Positions 15,499 through 24,391 of a DNA stretch of 64,000 nt are shown piece by piece (position 1 is the first letter of the stretch; the number at the start of each line of letters is the position of its first letter). Location of the stretch: assembly GCF_049319665.1 (NCBI RefSeq), contig NZ_JBMOUD010000004.1:1-64000 (forward strand), in the 5' to 3' direction. The stretch comes from JBMOUD01 sp049319665. GTDB lineage: Bacteria; Pseudomonadota; Gammaproteobacteria; Enterobacterales; Enterobacteriaceae. The translations under genes were made by a program, and so were the position numbers. Below the pieces are notes generated by a model. The model ran no database searches, was not told where the DNA came from, and worked only from the letters and a program-made list of their open reading frames with translations.

Positions 15499-17493
15499 AT
15501 GGAAAAGCTTGTCTACAGCCAAGTTGCTGCCTTGATTATCACTTCACTCGCTAGCGCAAACCTACTTGCCGCACCGTCAGACGCCACCGATACCATGGTA
15601 GTTACCGCCTCTGGATTTCAGCAAAAAATCCAGGATTCAGCGGCCTCAATTTCGGTGATCCCACGTAAACAGATTGAAAACAAAGCCTATCGCGACGTGA
15701 CGGATGCACTAAAAGATGTGCCGGGGGTAGTGATTACTGGCGGTGGCAGCAGCAGCGATATCAGCATTCGCGGCATGGCATCTAAATACACGCTGATTCT
15801 GGTTGATGGCAAGCGGGTCGATACGCGCGGTACTCGCCCTAACAGCGATAACGCGGGTATTGAACAAGGCTGGCTACCGCCAATGGAAGCTATTGAGCGC
15901 ATCGAAGTGGTACGCGGCCCCATGTCCTCACTATATGGTTCTGATGCAATGGGTGGTGTGGTGAATATTATTACCCGCAAAACCTCGAATACTCAGGCAT
16001 GGCAAGGCTCCATTCACGGTGATGCAACCTTGCAGGAACGTAGTCATTCCGGTGATTTATTCCAAACCAACGGTTATGCATCCGGCGCCTTGATTGACGG
16101 TTTGCTCGGGCTGCGGGTGAATGGCTTATGGTCGCGTCGTGCTGAAGACCGCATCGTGAATGGCTACAACGAACAGCGTATGCGCAGCGGTACGGCGGTA
16201 TTCAGCCTGACCCCCAATGAGCAAAACGATTTTGATTTTGAATTTGGCCGCTCATTGCAAAACCGCAATAGCACGCCGGGTAAATCCATCGCTGAACAAA
16301 ATTGTAGCCGTGGAAAGTGCAGAGATAATACTGCCAGTAAAAATCTCTACGTACGTAACAACTACTCAATCACCCACAATGGCTATTACGACCTTGGCCA
16401 CACAACCAGCTACGTTCAGCGTGAAGAAACCAATAATCCAGGCCGGAATATGAAGATGTATAACACTATCTTCAATACTCAGAATCAGTTTGAGCTTGGC
16501 GACCATATGCTGAATCTGGGCGGACAATATCGCTATGAAGAGCTGCGCGATAAAGGCAATCAGCTGGCCGCTTCTGATTATCAGAGCAAATTAACACGCT
16601 GGAGCTGGGCGCTGTTTGCCGAGGATGAGTGGGCATTGACTCGCGATTTCAGCCTGACCACTGGGTTGCGAATGGATCAAGACGAAAACTACGGCAGCCA
16701 CTGGACGCCACGGATGTACGGCGTGTGGCATCTGACCGATACCTGGACAGTAAAAGGCGGGGTTTCCGCCGGCTACCGCTCACCTGATTTACGTGAATCT
16801 TCAGCCAACTGGGGACAAGTTACCGGTGGCGGCGTCAGCAATGGCATCATCGTCGGTAATCCAGACTTGAAACCAGAAAAAAGCGTCAGCGAAGAGATCG
16901 GCGTACTCTGGGATAACCAGAAAGGCCTGAATGCTGGCGTTACTGTGTTTAACACCGATTTCAAAAACAAGATTACCGAGTTACGTCGTTGCAGCAGCAG
17001 AAACGATCCCTCTTGCACCATTGGCAGCGAGGTTTATGACTTTGTTAGCGATAAGGTCAACGTCGACAAAGCCAATATGCGCGGCGTAGAAGTGACCACC
17101 GGATGGGATATTACCGAAGACTGGACGTTAGCCACAAACTACACCTTTACCCAGTCCGAACAGAAAAGTGGGGAATATCAAGGCAAGGCGTTGAATAAAA
17201 TGCCAAAACACATGTTCAACACCACGCTCGATTGGAAAGCGACACAGGATGTCAGCCTGTGGTCACGCCTCAATTTCCGCAGCAAAACCTCGGAATACTT
17301 GAGCCGAACCTCAATGGCGCAAAGCACGCCGTCTTATAGCTTTATTGATACCGGTCTGAGCTATCAGGCCAGCAAAAAGCTGCAACTGACCGCCGGGGTT
17401 TATAACATTCTGGATAAGCAAGTCGATTACGATCACTACAACACCACCTTGGATGGACGTCGTTACAGCGTGGGTATGACCTATAACTTCTGA
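15499..17493 (+). CDS. TonB-dependent siderophore receptor, CirA/FepA type
   Basis: This 664-aa outer-membrane receptor has a signal peptide (about 1-25, ending LLAA) and a TonB box DTMVVTAS directly after it. The plug domain shows ISVIPRKQIENKAYRDVTDALKDVPGV, the SIRGM motif and IEVVRGPMSSLYGSDAMGGVVNIIT. A 22-strand barrel follows and ends in the C-terminal aromatic signature MTYNF. Length and motifs match CirA (663 aa), which takes up catecholates such as dihydroxybenzoylserine and is exploited by colicins and catechol-cephalosporins. No siderophore synthesis genes are nearby. A Fur box lies upstream and a hairpin follows the stop codon. Specificity by motif is probable, not certain. Confidence 0.92.
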   Translation: MEKLVYSQVAALIITSLASANLLAAPSDATDTMVVTASGFQQKIQDSAASISVIPRKQIENKAYRDVTDALKDVPGVVITGGGSSSDISIRGMASKYTLILVDGKRVDTRGTRPNSDNAGIEQGWLPPMEAIERIEVVRGPMSSLYGSDAMGGVVNIITRKTSNTQAWQGSIHGDATLQERSHSGDLFQTNGYASGALIDGLLGLRVNGLWSRRAEDRIVNGYNEQRMRSGTAVFSLTPNEQNDFDFEFGRSLQNRNSTPGKSIAEQNCSRGKCRDNTASKNLYVRNNYSITHNGYYDLGHTTSYVQREETNNPGRNMKMYNTIFNTQNQFELGDHMLNLGGQYRYEELRDKGNQLAASDYQSKLTRWSWALFAEDEWALTRDFSLTTGLRMDQDENYGSHWTPRMYGVWHLTDTWTVKGGVSAGYRSPDLRESSANWGQVTGGGVSNGIIVGNPDLKPEKSVSEEIGVLWDNQKGLNAGVTVFNTDFKNKITELRRCSSRNDPSCTIGSEVYDFVSDKVNVDKANMRGVEVTTGWDITEDWTLATNYTFTQSEQKSGEYQGKALNKMPKHMFNTTLDWKATQDVSLWSRLNFRSKTSEYLSRTSMAQSTPSYSFIDTGLSYQASKKLQLTAGVYNILDKQVDYDHYNTTLDGRRYSVGMTYNF

Positions 17494-17531
17494 TGCGAGC
17501 GAGCTAATCGCGATAGTAGGATAGCAATAGG

Positions 17532-17561
17532 CGGTAAGGGTTTTATCTAAAACCCTTACCG
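17532..17561. terminator. Bidirectional hairpin between convergent genes
   Basis: CGGTAAGGGTTTTA (17532-17545) and TAAAACCCTTACCG (17548-17561) form a perfect 14-bp stem with a 2-nt loop, between the receptor stop and the convergent EEP gene stop. The A/T-rich upper stem and position fit a terminator, though the T run is short. Confidence 0.7.
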
Positions 17562-17567
17562 GGCAAC

Positions 17568-18428
17568 TTAAATTTCAACCCACAGCGGATAGTGATCCGA
17601 TCCCATGTTATCCATATCAATCCAGCAGCGGCGAACCCGGCTGGCAAGTTCTGGCGATAACAGGCAGTGATCAATACGCCCCGGCAGCTCTGGGTGGGTC
17701 ACACCAGACTGCTCTTCATGCCCAGCGGCAACCCAGGCATCAACGAATCCTTTACGACGCGATAACCGACCATAATCTGCGGATTTGGCACCGAGCAATA
17801 GATTGTATTCGGCGCTGTCTGGCAGGAAGTTTAAGTCCCCCATCAACATCATCGGTTCCGGCATTGGTGGTATGGTACCTTCCAGCCAACCTGCCGCGGG
17901 ATCAGGATGTCCACCGCACCAAGCCCCACCCTCAAGCGGCGCGCGTGCAATAATATCCATCGTCGCTTCCACCTGTGGCAGACGCGTTTGCGCATCAAGA
18001 TGGCAATAATGCACATTGTAAACACGCAAGACATCGCTGCCTGTATCAATCACCGTTTCCAGCAAACCGCGTTGCAGAGAGTGTTGATGCAGGGTGCCAT
18101 ATTTCGGCAAAGGGAAGTTGCGACTAGAAAGGATCGGCCAACGCGACAGCGTCAGATTGCCAAACTGGCGGCGACGATTATTGACCTTACCGCTTTCATC
18201 CACGCTGCTGGCATCCATATCCATATTCGCACCGTAGATCCAGTGATAGCCACCTAACCTATCGGCCAGTTCCTGCACCTGATCGAGATTACCGGAACGC
18301 TGCCAAAAGCGCTCCACCTCTTGCAGACAAATAATATCGGCACCACCAATCTCCTCGGCGATGCGTGCGATATCATATTTCCCATCGCGACCCAGAGAAT
18401 ACTGAATGTTGTAGCTGACGATTAACAT
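17568..18428 (-). CDS. Endonuclease/exonuclease/phosphatase family protein
   Basis: This 286-aa protein has the metal-dependent EEP fold shared by exonuclease III, DNase I and inositol phosphatases. Visible motifs are SYNIQYSLGRDGKYD at the start (Asn metal ligand), ICLQEVERFW with the catalytic Glu near residue 37, VYNVHYCHLD (catalytic His), LMGDLNFLPDSAEY (GDxN metal site) and the terminal SDHYPLWVE with the catalytic Asp-His. No signal peptide is present, so it is cytoplasmic. It lies convergent to the receptor gene and is not obviously in an operon. The substrate (nucleic acid or phosphoester) cannot be told from the sequence. Confidence 0.88.
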   Translation of the reverse strand: MLIVSYNIQYSLGRDGKYDIARIAEEIGGADIICLQEVERFWQRSGNLDQVQELADRLGGYHWIYGANMDMDASSVDESGKVNNRRRQFGNLTLSRWPILSSRNFPLPKYGTLHQHSLQRGLLETVIDTGSDVLRVYNVHYCHLDAQTRLPQVEATMDIIARAPLEGGAWCGGHPDPAAGWLEGTIPPMPEPMMLMGDLNFLPDSAEYNLLLGAKSADYGRLSRRKGFVDAWVAAGHEEQSGVTHPELPGRIDHCLLSPELASRVRRCWIDMDNMGSDHYPLWVEI

Positions 18429-18530
18429 AATTCGACTCTTTCATTAGCGGTATGAGCCTGCCACCCGGCAGGTAAACTGGCCTAATTAAGTAGCGTAAAT
18501 TGATGTCAATCGGATGACGTATTTATGGCG

Positions 18531-20963
18531 TTAACTGAGGTGAATTGATGATGTTTGAAGAGCATCACAACAAAACAGGCGGTAATAGTGTTGTAGCAGA
18601 GGCAGGTCAAGCTGCGTAATGTCTTGTTCGGTCATTGCAGGGAAATAAGCCTGCTGTTGCCACCAATATTCGCGCGCTTGCTCAGGCTTATCTCGGCGAG
18701 AAATCTGCAAAGCATCTCGCAATATCGCTAATTTTTCGGCCATGAGCTTGGGTGAAATAGCGGCAATCACCCCGGCCATTTCTACGATAAATTCCTCGAT
18801 ATACGCAAACAACTCAGCGCTCGAACAGCTCGGAGATTGTAGTGCAAACAGCAGACCGGCAAAGCCCGCGCTCTGATGAAAACGGCAGCTGGCGACATAG
18901 CCAATACTCTTCTCAACCCGCATACGCTGAAAGAAATGCGGCTCGAAGATCAGCGCCAGACAGCGCCACGCCGCCAGACACAGTGCGCTCTGCTCCCCCA
19001 AAGGGCAAAACAACAGCACTGCCGAATCAGGCCCGTCGGTCGCCATAGCATAACGACGCGGCACAAATATCGCCTCGCTATACTCTGTGCTTCCTGTATT
19101 GATCGTTGCAGGGAAACGCGTCAGCAGATGCGAGAGTTGATGATGAAGTTCTGCATTGCCGCCATAAAGTATGGCTTGCCACGCCGGTGGCAGCAGCGCT
19201 GTAGAATCCGCGCTCGCGTCTGGCTGCATGACGCCTTGCTGCATTAAGAACATCGGCAGTTTTTGGAGCAAACGCCGCACCGCAATATCTGCCCGTGCCG
19301 CTAACTCTGCTTTAGCAAAAGCCCGTTCACCTTGCGCCCTATCCTCGTCAGATACCCTGCTCAATCGACTCATTAGCTGCGCCACACTGCTGAGCATCAC
19401 CGAATTCTCAGCTCGTAGTTGTAACAACCAAAGCCCTTGATGAACATCGAAAACCAGCTCACCGCCAAGATGAGCGCAGTGGCCAGACAGCGTACGCAAA
19501 CAAGCTTGAATAAGGTGCCGGCTGCGTTCCGATAATAGATTTCCTGGGGCTGGGCTTAACAACAGCATCCCTTCCCCTGCATCAGGCACAATATGTGGCA
19601 AGCGGATTTTTGATGTCGGTAACACAGCAAAATCGACCTGTTGTGGCTGAGGATAAAAGCGAAACAACGGCACAGCCGAGGCTTCATGTCGCGGTGGGAA
19701 TGTTAGCGGGCCGAGTTGTAGCCTAAAACCTTGCGCGTCGATTGCGTCAGCCTTTACCGCAGGCGATGACCATAAACGCGTGGCATTATCGCGGTGCAAT
19801 AGTTGCAACAAAGCCTGCCAATCGCTCTCTTCCTCGCGCTCAATCGGGGCCAAACCAAATGCCCGGGCACGCAACTGATCCAGCGGCGCGAGATAATCAA
19901 AAGCACGCACGGCCAGGCTCGCATAATGGTGCCGAGATAATCGGCTCAAGGACAATAACTGCTGCCGCCACTGCCAGAAAAGGATCTCAATATCAGCGCA
20001 CAGCGCCGGGTCATCAGCACACACAGAAATCTCAATGGTGAGAATAGCCTGGCGGTCGTCGCAGTAAGGCAGCAACAGACAAATATCATCAGCCAACCCT
20101 CTGGCGCGTAATATCGCCAACAAACTCTGTTCTGCTGAGTCAATCAACAATTGTCGCAATAGCACCAGCGCAGGCTTCAGCCTCTTAGGTGGCGAAGGCA
20201 ATATAAAGGACAGCCGTAAACGCGGTGATCCCGCGCAACATAGCGCCAGTGTTCGCTCGCTTTGCAAAATTAAAGGGACAGTCGCCGCAGAATCTATCGC
20301 CTGCTCGGTACAGGAAAACTGCGCGCCATAACGCTGGGCTAGCGCCGATAATTGCGCCAAAGGTTGTGGCCCTTGCAGCCAGAGTCTGAGGTTAGCAGCG
20401 TGATAAAATTGTTGATAGTAGCGACGTAAAGCCTGCTGCAAGCGCGGGATATCATCACCAAAGCTTTGGCGATGACCGACACAAAAACGCTGCAACGGAT
20501 GAGGGCCAATAACAGCCTGACTGAGCGCAGCATCGCACAGTGTGTCAGCGTAAGAGCAAAGCATATGATATTCGGCGTCAATCACCGCAACTTCTTGTTG
20601 TACGGCTTGAACTGCCAGCAATGGCTCGGCGAGCATATCCACCAGCCGGGCGAATCCAGGTTCAAGTTTATGGCTGGCAATCTCAAAAAAATACGCGGTG
20701 GATGTGGCCAATGTCGTCGCATTAAGTTTACCGCCTTCGGCCTGCACCCAAGCCATCAACCGTTCATCATCTTGATAAGCACTGCTGCCTGTAAACAGCA
20801 CATGCTCAAGCAAATGCGCCAACCCAGGCCACTCTTCAGGCTCGTCATGACTCCCGGTATCAACCTGAATCAACGCCGCCGCGCTGGTGGCTAACGGGTC
20901 GTGAATCAACTGAACTTGTAGCCCGTTAGCCAAGCGCATTTGCTGGCTTATTTTCTGGCTCAT
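18531..20963 (-). CDS. pqqF: PQQ biosynthesis protease PqqF
   Basis: PqqF is an M16 (insulinase/pitrilysin) zinc metalloprotease that, in Klebsiella-type pathways, trims the cross-linked PqqA peptide. The 810-aa protein has the inverted zinc motif HLLEH at residues 50-54 and the distal glutamate in VIDAEYHML. The second half consists of degenerate M16 domains, including RMRVEKSIGYVASC near residue 680. Its ATG overlaps the pqqE stop codon by one base (TGATG), so it is translationally coupled and is the last gene of the operon. Length fits the Klebsiella-type PqqF (about 760 aa). Confidence 0.95.
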   Translation of the reverse strand: MSQKISQQMRLANGLQVQLIHDPLATSAAALIQVDTGSHDEPEEWPGLAHLLEHVLFTGSSAYQDDERLMAWVQAEGGKLNATTLATSTAYFFEIASHKLEPGFARLVDMLAEPLLAVQAVQQEVAVIDAEYHMLCSYADTLCDAALSQAVIGPHPLQRFCVGHRQSFGDDIPRLQQALRRYYQQFYHAANLRLWLQGPQPLAQLSALAQRYGAQFSCTEQAIDSAATVPLILQSERTLALCCAGSPRLRLSFILPSPPKRLKPALVLLRQLLIDSAEQSLLAILRARGLADDICLLLPYCDDRQAILTIEISVCADDPALCADIEILFWQWRQQLLSLSRLSRHHYASLAVRAFDYLAPLDQLRARAFGLAPIEREEESDWQALLQLLHRDNATRLWSSPAVKADAIDAQGFRLQLGPLTFPPRHEASAVPLFRFYPQPQQVDFAVLPTSKIRLPHIVPDAGEGMLLLSPAPGNLLSERSRHLIQACLRTLSGHCAHLGGELVFDVHQGLWLLQLRAENSVMLSSVAQLMSRLSRVSDEDRAQGERAFAKAELAARADIAVRRLLQKLPMFLMQQGVMQPDASADSTALLPPAWQAILYGGNAELHHQLSHLLTRFPATINTGSTEYSEAIFVPRRYAMATDGPDSAVLLFCPLGEQSALCLAAWRCLALIFEPHFFQRMRVEKSIGYVASCRFHQSAGFAGLLFALQSPSCSSAELFAYIEEFIVEMAGVIAAISPKLMAEKLAILRDALQISRRDKPEQAREYWWQQQAYFPAMTEQDITQLDLPLLQHYYRLFCCDALQTSSIHLS

Positions 20964-22129
20964 CAGGCAGGTTTAGCCTTAAAAATGAGCTGTGAGTTGG
21001 CGCGATTGCGGAACTGCAACTGGCTAATCTGCATGTTGGTGCAATTAGCCTGCTCACGCGCCTGCAAGATTTGCCCGTGATGCGGTGATTTAGAACAAAC
21101 CGGATCGGCATTGTCCGCATTGCCAGTTAACATAAAGGCCTGGCAGCGGCAGCCGCCGAAATCCTTCTCCTTTTCAGAACAAGATCGGCAAGGCTCCGGC
21201 ATCCAATCAAAACCACGATAACGATTAAAACCAAAGGAGTGGTACCAGATATCTTGCAAACTATGTTCGAGTACCGATGGGAATTGCACCGGCAGTTGGC
21301 GGGCACTGTGGCAAGGCAGCGCGGTACCCTCTGGCGTAACGCTTAAGAAAATTGCGCCCCAGCCGCCCATACAGCCTTTAGGACGCTCTTCATAATAGTC
21401 GGGGGTCACGAACAGCAAGTTGGCTAGATTGCCACTCTCCGCCATGCGCTGACGATAGTGATGCACCACGTCTTCCGCCCGTGCAATCTGCTCTCTGGTG
21501 GGTAATAAGCCCTCGCGATTAAGCTGCGCCCAACCATAGAACTGACAAGTCGCCAGTTCTACATCATCGGCTTCCAGCTCAATACACAGCTCAATAATGC
21601 GGTCGATTTGGTCGATATTATGCCGATGCAGCACAAAATTTAGCACCATCGGATAACCGTGAGCTTTTACTGCTTTAGCCATCGCCAGCTTTTGCTGGAA
21701 AGCTTTTTGTGAGCCGGCCAACGCGGCATTAAGCGTTTCATCACTGGCCTGGAAACTGATCTGGATATGATCCAGACCGGCATCGGCAAAGGCGTCGATC
21801 TTCTTCTCAGTCAAGCCGATTCCTGAGGTGATGAGATTCGTGTAAAAGCCTAACTCCCGCGCCGCGCGGATAAGTTCAGGCAAATCTTTACGCACCAGCG
21901 GCTCGCCACCGGAAAAACCAAGCTGCACGCTGCCCATCGCACGCGCCTGCTTAAACACCTCGATCCACTGTTCGGTCGTTAGCTCCTTTTCTTGCTGGGC
22001 GAAATCCAGCGGATTAGAGCAGTACGGACACTGCAATGGGCAACGGTAGGTCAATTCGGCCAATAACCACAGTGGCGGATTCACCTTATTTTCAGACAGC
22101 TTCACGGAAGATGATCCATTTTTGTTCAT
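20963..22129 (-). CDS. pqqE: PqqA peptide cyclase PqqE (radical SAM)
   Basis: PqqE forms the carbon-carbon bond between the conserved Glu and Tyr of PqqA while PqqD presents the peptide. The product is about 388 aa with the radical-SAM cluster motif CPLQCPYC at residues 30-37 and GFSGGEPLVRKDL (the GGE SAM site). The C-terminal SPASM domain binds auxiliary Fe-S clusters, with Cys in EPCRSCSEKEKDFGGCRCQ. I chose the ATG at 22129, which overlaps the end of pqqD by 38 bases. A GTG at 22105 is a possible alternative giving a protein that starts near SENKVNPPLW as in Klebsiella. The N-terminal frame continues upstream to 22159 without support. Confidence 0.96.
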   Translation of the reverse strand: MNKNGSSSVKLSENKVNPPLWLLAELTYRCPLQCPYCSNPLDFAQQEKELTTEQWIEVFKQARAMGSVQLGFSGGEPLVRKDLPELIRAARELGFYTNLITSGIGLTEKKIDAFADAGLDHIQISFQASDETLNAALAGSQKAFQQKLAMAKAVKAHGYPMVLNFVLHRHNIDQIDRIIELCIELEADDVELATCQFYGWAQLNREGLLPTREQIARAEDVVHHYRQRMAESGNLANLLFVTPDYYEERPKGCMGGWGAIFLSVTPEGTALPCHSARQLPVQFPSVLEHSLQDIWYHSFGFNRYRGFDWMPEPCRSCSEKEKDFGGCRCQAFMLTGNADNADPVCSKSPHHGQILQAREQANCTNMQISQLQFRNRANSQLIFKAKPA

Positions 22130-22379
22130 AGGCCTGACCAAAGAACTCTTTAACGTCATCGTCTACGCCACCGGCATCGGGAAAGCGCTCATTAAGCACA
22201 GTAATAATCGCCTGCAATGGGCGCTTGCCATCCACAAGTTCGAGGATCGCCGCGGCCGTTTCATTAAGTTTTGCCATCCCTTCGGGGTACAACACAACAT
22301 GGCTATTCTGTGCCTGCTCCCATTGCAGGCGAAACCCGCGGCGAAAAGCTGGGATCTGCTGTTCATGAATAGTGATCAT
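22092..22379 (-). CDS. pqqD: PqqA-binding chaperone PqqD
   Basis: PqqD is a RiPP recognition element that binds the PqqA precursor and delivers it to PqqE. The 95-aa protein shows FRRGFRLQWEQAQNSHVVLYPEG, then KLNETAAAILELVDGKRPLQAI, the winged-helix-like pattern of the family, and FFGQAYEQKWI at the end. The start ATG (22377-22379) overlaps the pqqC stop in an ATGA arrangement, so translation is coupled. The reading frame is open seven codons further upstream, but that would lengthen the overlap with pqqC. Confidence 0.95.
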   Translation of the reverse strand: MITIHEQQIPAFRRGFRLQWEQAQNSHVVLYPEGMAKLNETAAAILELVDGKRPLQAIITVLNERFPDAGGVDDDVKEFFGQAYEQKWIIFREAV

Positions 22380-23134
22380 AGAAGTTTGCCTCGATGCCAC
22401 ACTGGCTGTTGCGTTACCGTGTGATACGGCGGGCGATGAAGTTCATACGCCATGCTCATGGCATCCAGCATGCTCCATAGAATATCGAGTTTGAATTGCA
22501 GGATTTCCAGCATCCGTTGTTGCTTTTCAACGGTATTGCAGTATTCCAAAGCAAGCTGTAAACCATGTTCAACATCGCGGTTCGCTTGGCTTAAACGGCT
22601 GCGGAAATAGCCATAACCTTCGGCTTCGATCCATTGATAGTGCTGCGGCCAAGTATCTAGCCTTGCCTGATGGATTTGTGGGGCGAACAGTTCAGTCAGA
22701 GAACTACACGCCGCCTCCTGCCAACCGGCACGCCGCGCAAAATTGACATACGCATCAACGGCAAAACGCACGCCCGGTAACACTTTCTCCTCAGATAACA
22801 GCGCATCACGCTCCAATCCCACCGCTTCACCTAAGCGTAACCAAGCTTCAATCCCGCCCTCATTGTCGCCATAACCATCATGGTCGAGAATACGCTGCAC
22901 CCATTTACGTCGGGTTTGTGGATCGGGGCAATTGGCCATGATCGCCGCATCTTTTAGCGGGATGCTGGTTTGATAGTAAAAACGATTAGCGACCCATCCT
23001 TGGATCTGCTCACGGGTTGCCTGACCATTATGCATAGCAATATGGTAAGGATGATGAATGTGGTAATAAGCGCCTTTCGCCCGCAGCGCGTGTTCAAAGG
23101 CTTCTGCGGTCAGTAGTTTGTGTTGTTGATCCAT
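22376..23134 (-). CDS. pqqC: Pyrroloquinoline-quinone synthase PqqC
   Basis: PqqC is a cofactor-less oxidase that carries out the last ring closure and eight-electron oxidation giving PQQ. The 252-aa protein is the family's usual length and all alpha-helical. Visible segments with conserved active-site residues are GAYYHIHHPYHIAMHNG, VANRFYYQTSIPLKDAAIMANC, ILDHDGYGDNEGGIEAWLRL and YFRSRLSQANRDVEHGL. It lies between pqqB (9-base gap) and pqqD (4-base overlap). Confidence 0.97.
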   Translation of the reverse strand: MDQQHKLLTAEAFEHALRAKGAYYHIHHPYHIAMHNGQATREQIQGWVANRFYYQTSIPLKDAAIMANCPDPQTRRKWVQRILDHDGYGDNEGGIEAWLRLGEAVGLERDALLSEEKVLPGVRFAVDAYVNFARRAGWQEAACSSLTELFAPQIHQARLDTWPQHYQWIEAEGYGYFRSRLSQANRDVEHGLQLALEYCNTVEKQQRMLEILQFKLDILWSMLDAMSMAYELHRPPYHTVTQQPVWHRGKLL

Positions 23135-23143
23135 AATGTTTAC

Positions 23144-24055
23144 CTACAAGTCGATACGCATCCCATCCCAACTGACTTCAATACCTTTTTCAGTGAGTGC
23201 CTGCCGTTGGGCAGAAGATTCATCGAGGATCGGGTTGGTGTTATTTATGTGGATTAAGATCTTGCGCTGTGCAGGCAATGTACTGAGCAGCGTTATTAAG
23301 CCCTGCTCTTCCGCCAACGCCAAATGTCCCATGTCCTTACCGGTATGACTTCCCACGCCAGTCGCAGCGAGCTCGTTGTCATGCCACAGCGTGCCATCAA
23401 TGAGTAGGCAATCTGCCTGATACATATATTCCAGCAGCGTGGCGTCTGGCTCCCCTAAACCCGGTGCATACAGCAGCCGCTTGCCACTGCGAGTATCTTC
23501 AATAAATAGCGCGACGTTATGACCCGGCAATGGCCTGCCACGATATTGTGAATAAGGCGGCGCATTGCTCAGTAACGGGATGGCGGTAAACTTCAGCGCA
23601 GAACATACCGCCACGCTGAAAGCATCATTGGGCCGGATAGCGTGATGCACCAATCCGCCATTCCAATGTTTTAGCATAGTAAAAATCGGGAATCCGCTGG
23701 TGAGGTCATCATGCACTTCTGACGTGCACCACACCTGATGTGGGCAGCCTTCTCGCAAGTTGAGTAAACCAGCACAGTGATCAATCTGGCTGTCAGTGAG
23801 AATAATTGAGCCTATTGCCGTACCGCGAAGCACATCGTGTTTGATGAGCTCAGGCGTTGCAGCAATTTGATGGCAGATATCGGGGGACACATTGCATAGC
23901 ACCCACTCATGACCATCATCACTTACCGCAATAGATGACTGAGTGCGAGCAGAGGTTGGCATCGTGCCATTTCGCACCCCCTGACAATTGCTGCAGTTAC
24001 AGTTCCACTGTGGGAAACCGCCCCCTGCCGCAGAACCAAGAACTTTTATCAGCAT
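23144..24055 (-). CDS. pqqB: PQQ biosynthesis protein PqqB (metallo-beta-lactamase fold)
   Basis: PqqB is a metal-dependent hydroxylase-like member of the metallo-beta-lactamase superfamily, proposed to hydroxylate the cross-linked Glu-Tyr intermediate. The 303-aa protein starts MLIKVLGSAAGGGFPQWNC. It has the N-terminal zinc site CNCSNCQG, LTDSQIDHCAGLLNLREG as the variant HxHxDH-like motif, and DGTLWHDNEL plus the HINNTNPIL segment later. The start at 24055 was selected by homology; the open frame reaches 24106 across the pqqA-pqqB hairpin and is not likely translated. Confidence 0.96.
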   Translation of the reverse strand: MLIKVLGSAAGGGFPQWNCNCSNCQGVRNGTMPTSARTQSSIAVSDDGHEWVLCNVSPDICHQIAATPELIKHDVLRGTAIGSIILTDSQIDHCAGLLNLREGCPHQVWCTSEVHDDLTSGFPIFTMLKHWNGGLVHHAIRPNDAFSVAVCSALKFTAIPLLSNAPPYSQYRGRPLPGHNVALFIEDTRSGKRLLYAPGLGEPDATLLEYMYQADCLLIDGTLWHDNELAATGVGSHTGKDMGHLALAEEQGLITLLSTLPAQRKILIHINNTNPILDESSAQRQALTEKGIEVSWDGMRIDL

Positions 24056-24081
24056 GGAAAATCCGTGAGAAAATGAAAAGT

Positions 24082-24102
24082 GCCCACAGAAATTCTGTGG
24101 GC
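24082..24102 (-). promoter_or_regulatory. Hairpin between pqqA and pqqB
   Basis: GCCCACAGAA and TTCTGTGGGC form a perfect 10-bp stem with a one-base formal loop, 8 bases after the pqqA stop. No T run follows on the minus strand. It probably stabilises the pqqA message or attenuates the downstream genes, which would give the excess of precursor peptide over enzymes expected for a RiPP pathway. Confidence 0.7.
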
Positions 24103-24110
24103 GCAAACAC

Positions 24111-24182
24111 TTAACGATTAGAAATATATAGCGTCACTTCCAAGCCCAAGCGCAAATCTACAAATTCTGGTTTCTTCCACAT
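24111..24182 (-). CDS. pqqA: PQQ precursor peptide PqqA
   Basis: This 23-codon gene encodes the ribosomal precursor of pyrroloquinoline quinone. Translation of the minus strand gives MWKKPEFVDLRLGLEV followed by TLYISNR. The conserved Glu and Tyr of the EVTLY core are the residues that PqqE links. A GAGGAAA ribosome site precedes the ATG. It leads the pqqABCDEF operon, and the 210-bp upstream space to the dipeptidase gene must hold its promoter. It is too short for most gene finders. Confidence 0.97.
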   Translation of the reverse strand: MWKKPEFVDLRLGLEVTLYISNR

Positions 24183-24391
24183 AATGATTTCCTCTAGATA
24201 GAAAGAGATTGGCTAATCACCGAGACAGTCGTTACAGAAGTGATGGGTTAATTGCCAAACATCGATATTTTGGCGAATAAGACCTTTGCTAAGCGATCAA
24301 ATCGATAGCAAGCTCTGTAACCTTAAAAGAGTAGTACAAGAATAAGGTGTGTGTGCAGTGGTGCTATTCGTAGCACCACTTTATGGGAGGA